This document shows positions 46,734-53,981 of a stretch of DNA of 64,000 nucleotides, piece after piece. Source of the stretch: Cellulosimicrobium terreum (lineage in GTDB: Bacteria > Actinomycetota > Actinomycetes > Actinomycetales > Cellulomonadaceae); NCBI GenBank assembly GCA_014803435.1, contig JACYFD010000002.1, positions 347,016-411,015 of the forward strand, in the 5' to 3' direction. The translations under genes were made by a program, and so were the position numbers. Position 1 is the stretch's first letter; each line of letters begins with the position of its first letter. The notes beneath the pieces were generated by a model. It made no database searches, had not been told where the DNA came from, and worked only from the letters and a program-made list of their open reading frames with translations.

Positions 46734-46981
46734 GGTGACGATCCTGTGCCGAGGGTCGACCCCGCCGCGTCTGACCCGGGGTGGGACGTCGTCGGGCCGA
46801 CGTCAGACCACGGGTGGACGGCCCGTGGTCCGGGCGGGGGACCCACGCGGCGGCGCGAGGGCATGTGGTGGCGTCGGTCACGATAGGGGTGAAGCGGCGC
46901 CGCCGGTTTGGGAACGGCGCGGGGACACGGTAATGTTCTGGTCGGCCCGCTGAGCGTTTCAGCGGCCGATCAGCAGGACAT

Positions 46982-47054
46982 GCGCCCGTAGCTCAACGGA
47001 TAGAGCATCTGACTACGGATCAGAAGGTTGGGGGTTCGAATCCCTTCGGGCGCA
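46982..47054 (+). tRNA. tRNA-Arg (anticodon ACG)
   Basis: Acceptor GCGCCCG (46982-46988) pairs with 47047-47053; anticodon loop CTACGGA with ACG at 47015-47017 (A34 normally becomes inosine); T-loop GGTTCGAATCC; discriminator A at 47054. CCA is not encoded. TAATGT near 46931 may be its -10. Confidence 0.96.
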
Positions 47055-47059
47055 CAGCA

Positions 47060-47092
47060 GAAGCCCCGGAACCGTCACGGTTCCGGGGCTTC
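47060..47092 (+). terminator. Terminator hairpin after tRNA-Arg
   Basis: A perfect 15-bp stem (47060-47074 with 47078-47092) and 3-base loop directly after the tRNA, followed by TCGTCGTT. Confidence 0.75.
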
Positions 47093-47123
47093 GTCGTTCC
47101 CGGGCGCGGTCCCGTGCCACCCC

Positions 47124-47129
47124 TAGACT
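47124..47129 (+). promoter_or_regulatory. Candidate -10 box for the SGNH hydrolase, leaderless start
   Basis: TAGACT followed by 6 bases and ATG 47136. Confidence 0.5.
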
Positions 47130-47135
47130 GTCGCG

Positions 47136-47735
47136 ATGCTGCCGTCCGAGCGTGACGTCCGGGTGTGCTTCGTCGGCGACTCCTACGTCGCCGGGATCGG
47201 CGACGAGACGGCGCTGGGGTGGGTCGGCCGGGTGGTCGCCGCCTCGGCGGCCCGCGGACGGCCGCTGACGGCCTACAACCTGGGTGTGCGCCGAGACACG
47301 ACGGCGCTCGTCGCCGACCGGGTGGCCCGGGAGGTCCCGCCCCGTCTGGTCGGCGCGGCCGAACCGCGCGTCGTCGTCTCGTCCGGCGTGAACGACACCG
47401 TGCTCGAGGACGGGGCACCACGGCTGGACACCGCGGGATCGGTCGCCGCGCTGCGCCGGCTGGGCGAGGGGCTCACGACGACACCGCTCCTCGTGGTCGG
47501 GCCGGTCGCCGTCGCCGATCCTGAGCACGACCGTCGGGTCGCTCGGCTCGACGTCGCGCTGCGTGCGGAGGCGACGCGGCTCGGCGCCCGTTACGTCGCG
47601 CTCCACGAGCGGACGGGGGACGACGACGCGTGGCGGCGCGAGGTGCGTGCAGGTGACGGTTTCCACCCCGGCGCGGCCGGCTACGAGATGCTGGCGGACC
47701 TTCTCGCCGGTCCCGTCCTCGACTGGCTCGGCTGA
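47136..47735 (+). CDS. SGNH/GDSL-family hydrolase
   Basis: The 199-residue cytosolic protein has block I VCFVGDSYVAGIG with the catalytic Ser, an Asn in block III VVVSSGVNDTVLEDG, and block V GDGFHPGAAGYEML with the Asp and His of the triad. Family members are esterases, lipases or thioesterases. No signal peptide. Alone between a tRNA and the ectoine operon; substrate unknown. Confidence 0.88.
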   Translation: MLPSERDVRVCFVGDSYVAGIGDETALGWVGRVVAASAARGRPLTAYNLGVRRDTTALVADRVAREVPPRLVGAAEPRVVVSSGVNDTVLEDGAPRLDTAGSVAALRRLGEGLTTTPLLVVGPVAVADPEHDRRVARLDVALRAEATRLGARYVALHERTGDDDAWRREVRAGDGFHPGAAGYEMLADLLAGPVLDWLG

Positions 47736-47915
47736 GGCACTGGTCCCGCGGGGGCTGCGGCGTCATCTCATCAGAGGAGACACCACACGGTGGTGTGATC
47801 AAATCGTGACCCTGGGGTCCGGATCCGCAGTCTGATGCGGCAGATCCCTGGTCGTCAGCGCCCAGATTCGCCATGTGAGCGCCATGCGATGGTGTAGAAG
47901 TGGCCCACTTGTGCC

Positions 47916-47921
47916 TAGGGT
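47916..47921 (+). promoter_or_regulatory. Candidate -10 box for ectABC
   Basis: TAGGGT lies 10 bases before ATG 47932, leaving a leader of only a few bases and supporting that start over upstream ATGs at 47875 and 47884. Confidence 0.4.
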
Positions 47922-47931
47922 CGGTGACGGT

Positions 47932-48477
47932 ATGGACCCGACGACGAACGCCGCGCCCTCCGTCCCTTCGACCCCGAGCACCACGGGCGACCTGTCCGGT
48001 CGCCTCACGGTCCGACGACCGTCCGCCTCCGACGGCGCCGCCATGTGGCGCGTCGCGCGGGACTCCGGGGAGCTGGACCTCAACTCCTCGTACGCCTACC
48101 TGCTGCTCGCGCAGCACTTCGCGGACACGTGCCGGGTGGCGCTCGACGGCGACCTGGTCGTGGGCTTCGTCTCCGGCTACCGGCTCCCGGAGGACGCTGC
48201 CCACCTGTTCGTGTGGCAGGTCGCGGTGGACGAGTCCGCGCGCGGGCTCGGCATCGCCGGGCGGATGCTGGACGACCTCGTCGACGAGACCTCCGGTGTC
48301 ACGACCCTGGAGACGACCGTGGCCGAGGACAACGTTGCCTCACGACGTCTGTTCGCCCGGTGGGCCGCCCGACGCGGCGCCGCGATCACCTCGCGGCCGC
48401 TCTTCACCGCCTCACAGTTTCCCGACTCGCACGTGGACGAGCCCTTGCTCGTCATCGCCGGCCTGACTCCACGCTGA
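47932..48477 (+). CDS. ectA: L-2,4-diaminobutyrate acetyltransferase
   Basis: Second step of ectoine synthesis: acetyl-CoA acetylates L-2,4-diaminobutyrate. The 181-residue GNAT protein has LTVRRPSASDGAAMWRVARDSGELDLNSSYAYLLLAQHFADTC, the EctA substrate-binding N-terminus, VAVDESARGLGIAGRML for acetyl-CoA and TLETTVAEDNVASRRLF. First gene of ectABC; the next starts 102 bases later. Confidence 0.94.
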   Translation: MDPTTNAAPSVPSTPSTTGDLSGRLTVRRPSASDGAAMWRVARDSGELDLNSSYAYLLLAQHFADTCRVALDGDLVVGFVSGYRLPEDAAHLFVWQVAVDESARGLGIAGRMLDDLVDETSGVTTLETTVAEDNVASRRLFARWAARRGAAITSRPLFTASQFPDSHVDEPLLVIAGLTPR

Positions 48478-48579
48478 CGCGTGTCGACGCAGGCTGCGCC
48501 GGTCCGGCGCTCGGGTGACGCCGCAGCCTCTTCTCACCGAAACCGCACCCGTGCGCACCAGCACAAGGAGAGCTCCTTC

Positions 48580-49878
48580 GTGACAACCCCGACCGTCCCG
48601 ACCATCGACGCGCACGTCGCCGACGACCCGACGGGCTTCACCGCGTTGGAATCGGGTGTGCGCAGCTACTCGCGCGCCTGGCCCGTCGTGTTCGACCGCG
48701 CCCGCGGCGCCTCGATCTTTGCCGAGGACGGGACCGAGTACCTCGACTTCTTCGCCGGGGCGGGTTCGCTCAACTACGGGCACAACGAGCCGCGCCTCAA
48801 GAAGGTGCTGATCGACTACCTCGCCGACGACCGCATGGTGCACTCGCTCGACATGCTGACGTCCGCGCGCCGCGAGTTTCTCGAGACGTTCGAGCAGACG
48901 ATCCTGCGTCCACGTGGACTGGACCACAAGGTCGTCTTTCCGGGCCCCGGCGGCGCCAACGCCGTCGAGGCGGCGCTCAAGCTCGCCCGCAAGGTGACCG
49001 GCCGCGAGTCGGTCATCAACTTCACGAACGCGTTCCACGGCATGACGCTCGGCGCGCTGTCCGTGACCGGCAACTCGATGAAGCGCGGGGGAGCGGGCGT
49101 CCCGCTCGTGCACGCGACGCCCATGCCGTACGACGACTACTTCGACGGGGACATCCCGGACTTCGTCTACCTCGAGCGGCTCCTCGGCGACGGCGGGAGC
49201 GGGCTCAACGAGCCCGCCGCCGTGATCGTGGAGACGGTCCAGGGCGAGGGCGGGATCAACGCGGCGCGCGCCGAGTGGCTGCGCGGCCTCGCGGACCTGT
49301 GCAAGCGCCACGGCATCCTGCTGATCGTCGACGACATCCAGATGGGCTGCGGGCGCACCGGCGGGTTCTTCAGCTTCGAGGAGGCGGGGATCGTCCCGGA
49401 CATCATCTGCCTCTCGAAGTCGATCTCGGGCTACGGCCTGCCGATGGCACTCACCCTCGTCCGCCCCGACCTGGACATCTGGGAGCCTGGCGAGCACAAC
49501 GGCACGTTCCGCGGGTTCGCCCCGGCGTTCGCCACCGCGGCCGAGGCGATCCGCACGTACTGGTCGGACGACGCGCTCGAGCGTTCCACGCTCGCGAAGG
49601 GCGCCCTGATCGAGTCGCACTTCAACGCGCTCGTCGCGCGGTACGAGGGCCTCGGGCTCCTGTCGAAGGGCCGTGGGCTCGCGCGCGGGCTGCAGATGCC
49701 CGACGGCGCCCTGGCGGGCCGGGTCTGCGCGGAGGCGTTCACGCGGGGGCTGCTCATGGAGACCTCCGGTCCTCAGGGCGAGGTCGTCAAGCTGCTCCCG
49801 CCGCTCACGATCACCGACGCCGAGCTGCGTCGTGGCCTCGCGATCATCGACGAGTCGCTCGTCGCCGCCCTGGCCTGA
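48580..49878 (+). CDS. ectB: L-2,4-diaminobutyrate transaminase
   Basis: First step of ectoine synthesis: PLP-dependent amination of aspartate semialdehyde with glutamate. The 432-residue class III aminotransferase has FFAGAGSLNYGHNEP, FPGPGGANAVEAALKLAR, the PLP Asp in LLIVDDIQMGCGRTGGFFSFE and the Schiff-base Lys in CLSKSISGYGLP. GTG 48580 (VTTPTVPTIDAHVADD) has AAGGAG about 10 bases before it; the long frame from 48481 is not needed. Confidence 0.96.
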   Translation: MTTPTVPTIDAHVADDPTGFTALESGVRSYSRAWPVVFDRARGASIFAEDGTEYLDFFAGAGSLNYGHNEPRLKKVLIDYLADDRMVHSLDMLTSARREFLETFEQTILRPRGLDHKVVFPGPGGANAVEAALKLARKVTGRESVINFTNAFHGMTLGALSVTGNSMKRGGAGVPLVHATPMPYDDYFDGDIPDFVYLERLLGDGGSGLNEPAAVIVETVQGEGGINAARAEWLRGLADLCKRHGILLIVDDIQMGCGRTGGFFSFEEAGIVPDIICLSKSISGYGLPMALTLVRPDLDIWEPGEHNGTFRGFAPAFATAAEAIRTYWSDDALERSTLAKGALIESHFNALVARYEGLGLLSKGRGLARGLQMPDGALAGRVCAEAFTRGLLMETSGPQGEVVKLLPPLTITDAELRRGLAIIDESLVAALA

Positions 49879-49920
49879 GACCGGCTCGACACCCTTTCCA
49901 CACCAGCACCGGAGGTACCC

Positions 49921-50322
49921 ATGCTCGTACGCACGCTCGACGAGATCACCGACACCGACGCCGACGTCCGGAGCGAGAACTGGCGCAGCAAGCGCATCGT
50001 CCTCGCGAAGGAGGGCGTCGGGTTCTCCGTCCACGAGACCACGCTCTACGCCGGCACCGAGAGCTTCTTCTGGTACGCCCACCACATCGAGGCGGTCTTC
50101 ATCACGTCGGGCGAGGGCGAGATCGAGGACCTGGCGACCGGTGAGGTGCACCAGCTCGCACCTGGCTCGCTCTACCTGCTGAACGACCACGACAAGCACA
50201 AGGTCCGCCCGCGCACCGACATCACGTGCGTGTGCGTGTTCAACCCGCCGGTCACGGGCCGCGAGGTGCACGACGAGAACGGCGTGTACCCGCTCGTCAC
50301 GGAGGAGCCCGCGCCGGTCTGA
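49921..50322 (+). CDS. ectC: L-ectoine synthase
   Basis: Third step: ring closure of N-acetyl-diaminobutyrate to ectoine. The 133-residue cupin has [62 protein letters not shown] with the iron-binding residues, and [19 protein letters not shown] lies 5 bases before the ATG. No ectoine hydroxylase (ectD) or aspartokinase follows, so the operon makes ectoine but not, from here, hydroxyectoine. Confidence 0.96.
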   Translation: MLVRTLDEITDTDADVRSENWRSKRIVLAKEGVGFSVHETTLYAGTESFFWYAHHIEAVFITSGEGEIEDLATGEVHQLAPGSLYLLNDHDKHKVRPRTDITCVCVFNPPVTGREVHDENGVYPLVTEEPAPV

Positions 50323-50347
50323 CCGGCCCGTCCGTCCCCGACTCCTG

Positions 50348-50404
50348 CCGAACCCCGGGTTGCACGCCGATCAGCCGCCTGATCGGTCCGCAACCCGGGT
50401 TCGG
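50348..50404. repeat. Gene-end palindromic repeat, family 2 (copy A)
   Basis: Arms CCGAACCCCGGGTTGC (50348-50363) and GCAACCCGGGTTCGG (50390-50404) enclose an inner CCGATCA/TGATCGG pair, making one long hairpin. A third, partial arm (ACCGGGGTTCGGCGCG) follows at about 50425-50440. It lies after ectC and probably ends that operon. Two further copies flank the 53982-57968 gene. Confidence 0.8.
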
Positions 50405-50494
50405 CGCGTGGGTTGCGCGCGTAGACCGGGGTTCGGCGCGTGCGATGGGGGCGTCACGCAGGTGATCGGCCGCGAGCGGGGTCTCGCCAGAAGT

Positions 50495-50512
50495 GAACGG
50501 TCGTGCTAATCT
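50495..50512 (+). promoter_or_regulatory. tetR promoter: operator half overlapping a leaderless -10
   Basis: GAACGGTCGTGCT (50495-50507) is the reverse complement, with one mismatch, of AGCACGATCGTTC inside the palindrome at 51213-51229. It overlaps the -10 TAATCT (50507-50512), which lies exactly 7 bases before GTG 50520. Binding by the TetR product would block its own transcription. Confidence 0.5.
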
Positions 50513-50519
50513 CGCGCTC

Positions 50520-51131
50520 GTGAGCAAGGGTGACGAGACGCGGCAGGTGATCCTGCACCGGGGGGTGGAGGCCGCCTACCGCGTCGGCCTGTCCGGGCTC
50601 ACGATCGGCGAGCTCGCCCGCGCGACCGGGCTGTCCAAGAGCGGCCTGTACGCCCACTTCCAGTCGAAGGAGTCGCTGCAGCTCGCCGTCCTCGAGCAGG
50701 CGCGCTCGGAGTTCATCGACTCCGTCGTCGCACCCGCGCTGCGCACGTCGCGCGGCGAGCCCCGCCTGCGCGAGCTGTTCGAGCGCTGGCTGCTGTGCGA
50801 CCTGCACCAGCAGCCCGGCGGCTGCCTGTTCGTCAAGGCCGCGACGGAGCTCAGCGCCCGGACCGGTCCGGTGCGCGACCAGCTGGTGCGCGACCATCAG
50901 GACCTGTACGACGCCGTCGCCCAGGTGTACCGCACCTGCGTCGCGACCGGCGGCTTCCGCGACGACGTGGAGCCCGAGCAGCTCGCCTCCGACCTCTACG
51001 GCGTGATGCTCGCGCTCAACCATGCGCACGTCCTCATGGGCGACCCGCGCGCCGAGGAGCGGGCGCGACGCTCGTTCGAGGCGCTGCTCGACGCCGCCCG
51101 CACACCTGCCGCTCCGGCCCCCGCCCGCTGA
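50520..51131 (+). CDS. TetR-family transcriptional regulator
   Basis: The 203-residue protein has the HTH at about 8-55 (ILHRGVEAAYRVGLSGLTIGELARATGLSKSGLYAHFQSKESL) and a C-terminal ligand domain of the YcdC/TetR_C type (WLLCDLHQQPGGCLFVKAATELSARTGPVRDQL). GTG 50520 is preferred over ATG 50493 because the latter would lie inside the operator and promoter. It is followed after 57 bases by an alpha/beta hydrolase with a matching palindrome at its start. Inducer unknown. Confidence 0.87.
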   Translation: MSKGDETRQVILHRGVEAAYRVGLSGLTIGELARATGLSKSGLYAHFQSKESLQLAVLEQARSEFIDSVVAPALRTSRGEPRLRELFERWLLCDLHQQPGGCLFVKAATELSARTGPVRDQLVRDHQDLYDAVAQVYRTCVATGGFRDDVEPEQLASDLYGVMLALNHAHVLMGDPRAEERARRSFEALLDAARTPAAPAPAR

Positions 51132-51188
51132 CCGACGCTGGCGCCACCGACCCGCCGGCGACCGACCCACCACCGAGAGGAACGTCCC

Positions 51189-52166
51189 ATGATCTCCTCA
51201 GGAGCAAAAAATAGCACGATCGTTCGTGCGGAAGAGCGCCGCCGGGCAGCTCGTCGGCGCCGTGCCGCCCGGCAGCTCGCCGTCGTGCGCGCGCGGCTCG
51301 CCGTGCTCCAGCGCCTTGCCCCGCGTCGCGCCGCGCGCCTGGCCCTCGACCTGTGGTGCACCCCGCCGAGCGGCGGTGGTCGACGCCACGACAACCGGAC
51401 GAGCGCCGGCGCCCTCTCGACCATGACGACCGACGCCGGCGCGGTGCTCACCGTCGAGACCTGGTCGCCCGACCTGTCGAGGCTCGGCGACGGGGCCCAG
51501 GAGGCCGGTGTCGTCTACCTCGTGCACGGCTGGGGAGGGTGGCGCGGCCAGCTCGGCGCGTTCGCCGAGCCGCTGCGCGCCGCGGGGTACCGCGTCGTGG
51601 CGTTCGACGCCCCGAGCCACGGGGAGTCCGGGCCCGGGGCGTTTGGTCCGGGCCGCAGCACCATGCCTGAGATGGCCGACGCGCTGTCCGCCGTCGTCCA
51701 CGCGCACGGCGACGCAGCCGCCGTCGTCGCGCACTCGCTCGCCACCGCGACCACGGTGCTCGCGATCCGCGACGGCCTGCCCACCGCCCGCCTGCTGCTC
51801 GTCGCGGCGATCGACGACGCGCTCGGCGAGATCGACGGGTTCGGCGACATGCTGGGGCTCCGGCGGCCGACCCGTGAGCGGCTGAACGAGCTCGTCACCG
51901 AGGTCGCCGGTCGGCCGTTGAGCGACCTCGACGTCCGCGACACGCTGGCCACGCACCCGGTGCCGCCGGCGCTCGTCGTGCACGACCGCGACGACAAGGA
52001 GCTGCGCTACGCCGTCGGCGCCGCGCTGGCTGCGGACTGGCCCGAGGGCGAGCTCCTGACCACCGAGGGCCTCGGGCACCACCGGATCCTGCGTGACCCG
52101 GCGGTCGTGCAGGCGGTCGTCGACTACGTGTCGCCCGTCCGGACAGGCGGGCCGGCGCAGCCGTAG
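51189..52166 (+). CDS. Alpha/beta-hydrolase-fold protein
   Basis: The 325-residue product starts with about 85 polar, Arg-rich residues, then an alpha/beta hydrolase domain: VVYLVHGWGGWRGQ (oxyanion loop HGWGG), FDAPSHGESGPG, VVAHSLATATT with the nucleophile in AHSLA, an Asp in LVVHDRDDKELRY, and LGHHRIL with the His. ATG 51189 has GAGAGG 8 bases before it; its first 14 codons are AT-rich and contain the operator-like palindrome, so a start further in cannot be excluded. Likely co-expressed with the TetR gene. Substrate unknown. Confidence 0.78.
   Translation: MISSGAKNSTIVRAEERRRAARRRRAARQLAVVRARLAVLQRLAPRRAARLALDLWCTPPSGGGRRHDNRTSAGALSTMTTDAGAVLTVETWSPDLSRLGDGAQEAGVVYLVHGWGGWRGQLGAFAEPLRAAGYRVVAFDAPSHGESGPGAFGPGRSTMPEMADALSAVVHAHGDAAAVVAHSLATATTVLAIRDGLPTARLLLVAAIDDALGEIDGFGDMLGLRRPTRERLNELVTEVAGRPLSDLDVRDTLATHPVPPALVVHDRDDKELRYAVGAALAADWPEGELLTTEGLGHHRILRDPAVVQAVVDYVSPVRTGGPAQP
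51214..51229. promoter_or_regulatory. Palindromic operator candidate at the hydrolase start
   Basis: GCACGA-TCGT-TCGTGC is a perfect inverted repeat. Together with its flank it shares 12 of 13 bases with a sequence in the tetR promoter (50495-50507). It sits in an unusually AT-rich spot for this window. Confidence 0.55.
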
Positions 52167-52169
52167 GGT
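52164..52169 (+). promoter_or_regulatory. Candidate -10 box, leaderless start
   Basis: TAGGGT followed by exactly 7 bases and ATG 52177. It overlaps the last codons and stop of the hydrolase gene. Confidence 0.5.
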
Positions 52170-52176
52170 CTTCATC

Positions 52177-52812
52177 ATGGCCCCCGACGCCCCGCCGAAG
52201 GTCGACCTGAAGGTGCTGCACCGCGAGCTGTACGCCCCGCCTCGCGGCCGGTTCGTCGAGGTCGACGTCCCTCCGCTGACGTACCTGGCGGTCGACGGCG
52301 AGGGCGACCCCAACACGTCGGCGTCGTACACCGAGGCGGTCGAGGCGCTGTTCGGCCTGTCGTACGCCGTGAAGTTCGCGAGCAAGCGCGGGCTGGGACG
52401 GGACTACGTCGTCGGGCCGCTCGAGGGTCTGTGGACCGCGGACGACCCTCGCGCGTTCGTGCGCCGTGACAAGGACGTGTGGCGGTGGACCATGCTGGTC
52501 CTCCAGCCGGACTGGGTCGACGCCGCCCTCGTGGACGACGTCGCGGCGTCCGTCCGCGCGACCAAGGACCTCCCGGCGCTCGACCTCGTCGAGCGGCGCA
52601 CGCTCACCGAGGGGCGGTCCGTGCAGCGGTTGCACGTCGGGTCGTACGACGACGAGGCGCCGGTCCTCGCGGAGCTGCACGACGTGTACCTGCCCGAGCA
52701 CGGGCTGACGTTCGCGGGGCCGCACCACGAGGTCTACCTGAGCGACCCCCGCCGTGCCGAGCCGTCGAGGCTGCGCACCGTCCTGCGGCAGCCGGTACGC
52801 GCGGCAGGGTAG
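52177..52812 (+). CDS. GyrI-like small-molecule-binding domain protein
   Basis: The 211-residue protein resembles the GyrI-like stand-alone family: LHRELYAPPRGRFVEVDVPPLTYLAVDGEGDPNTSASYTEAVEALFGLSYAVKF and the late FAGPHHEVYLSDPRRAEPSRLRTVLRQPV. Family members bind or hydrolyse small toxic ligands; the function here is not shown. No DNA-binding domain is attached. Directly followed by an SDR gene on the same strand. Confidence 0.83.
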   Translation: MAPDAPPKVDLKVLHRELYAPPRGRFVEVDVPPLTYLAVDGEGDPNTSASYTEAVEALFGLSYAVKFASKRGLGRDYVVGPLEGLWTADDPRAFVRRDKDVWRWTMLVLQPDWVDAALVDDVAASVRATKDLPALDLVERRTLTEGRSVQRLHVGSYDDEAPVLAELHDVYLPEHGLTFAGPHHEVYLSDPRRAEPSRLRTVLRQPVRAAG

Positions 52813-52872
52813 CGTCGGCGTCCGGTCGGGTCCTGCCGGGAGCACCCCACCCGACGAGAGGAGATGCCCGCG

Positions 52873-53868
52873 ATGAGCCGCACGGCGACAGCAGCCGGTC
52901 CGTGGGACCCGTGGCACCTCCCGCGCCAGGACGGACGGGTCGTCGCCGTGACCGGGGCGAGCTCGGGCATCGGGTTCTGGGCCGCGGAGCAGCTCGCCGG
53001 TGCGGGTGCCCGTGTGCTGCTCCTGTGCCGCGACCGTGGCCGGGCCGACCGCGCGCTCGCCGCGCTGCGGGACCGCGTCCCGGGGGCCGACGTCGATGCC
53101 CCGCTCCTCGTCGACGTGGCGGACCTCGACGCCGTCCGGACCGCCGCAGCGGGGCTCGCCGAGCCGGGCCGCCTCGACGCGCTCGTCAGCAACGCAGGTC
53201 TCGTCGACGTCGCGGGCCGCAGCTCCCCGGGGCCGGACGGGCGGGACCGGGCGATCGCCACGAACGTGCTCGGGCCGTTCCTGCTCACCCGGCTCCTGCT
53301 GCCGCTGCTCACGCGGTCGGGCTCACCGGATCGCCCGTCGCGCGTGGCCGCCATGGGGTCGATGTCCGCACGGCTCGTCCGGGTGCGTCGCGACGACCTC
53401 GGGCTCGCGCACGGGGCGTCGGCGTGGCACGCCTACGGCCAGTCGAAGGCGCTCGTGCAGACGCTGGGCTTCGAGCTGCAGCGCCGCCTCGACGCGGCGG
53501 GGGAGGTGCGCGTCCTGTCGACCGTCGCGCACCCCGGATACGCGATCAACGCGACGGACCCGCCCGTCCCGGGGATCGTCCCGGAGGGGCGGACTCTCGT
53601 GAACCGGGCCGAGGCGCTGTTCGCGCAGTCCAAGGAGCAGGGCGCGTGGCCCCTCGTCTGCGCGGTCACGGACGGCGACGCGCGCGGCGGCGAGTTCTAC
53701 GGCCCCCGCAGCCCGATGCGCGGGGGCCCGACGCCGCACGGTGGCCTCGGCCGGTCGGCCCGCGGTCTGTCGAGCCCCGCGGCTCAGACCCTCGATCCCG
53801 CGCTGGGACGGCTCGCGTGGGACTGGGCGAGCGAGGCCGTCGGGCTCGACCCGGAGCGCCTCGCCTGA
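52873..53868 (+). CDS. Short-chain dehydrogenase/reductase (SDR)
   Basis: About 331 residues with the Rossmann motif VVAVTGASSGIGFWAAEQLAGAGARVLLLCRDR, VSNAGLVDVAGR, ATNVLGPFLLTRLLLPLL, a Ser in AAMGSMSARL and the catalytic YGQSK. This resembles the retinol-dehydrogenase/WWOX-like branch of extended SDRs. ATG 52873 is chosen because GAGAGGAG ends directly before the earlier ATG at 52864, leaving that one no spacing. Substrate unknown. The gene ends at a family 2 palindrome. Confidence 0.87.
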   Translation: MSRTATAAGPWDPWHLPRQDGRVVAVTGASSGIGFWAAEQLAGAGARVLLLCRDRGRADRALAALRDRVPGADVDAPLLVDVADLDAVRTAAAGLAEPGRLDALVSNAGLVDVAGRSSPGPDGRDRAIATNVLGPFLLTRLLLPLLTRSGSPDRPSRVAAMGSMSARLVRVRRDDLGLAHGASAWHAYGQSKALVQTLGFELQRRLDAAGEVRVLSTVAHPGYAINATDPPVPGIVPEGRTLVNRAEALFAQSKEQGAWPLVCAVTDGDARGGEFYGPRSPMRGGPTPHGGLGRSARGLSSPAAQTLDPALGRLAWDWASEAVGLDPERLA

Positions 53869-53900
53869 CGCGCCCGCCGCAGTGCCCTCACGAAGCCGCG

Positions 53901-53958
53901 CCGAACCCCGGGTCGCGCCCCGATCCGGTGTCGGAACGGGGCGCAACCCGGGGTTCGG
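53901..53958. repeat. Gene-end palindromic repeat, family 2 (copy B)
   Basis: Begins CCGAACCCCGGGTCGCGCCC and ends GCGCAACCCGGGGTTCGG, with an inner CGATCCG-type centre. It lies between the convergent ends of the SDR gene and the discoidin-domain gene, where it could terminate both transcripts. Confidence 0.8.
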
Positions 53959-53981
53959 CGGGTAGGTCAGCCGCAGGTCTG

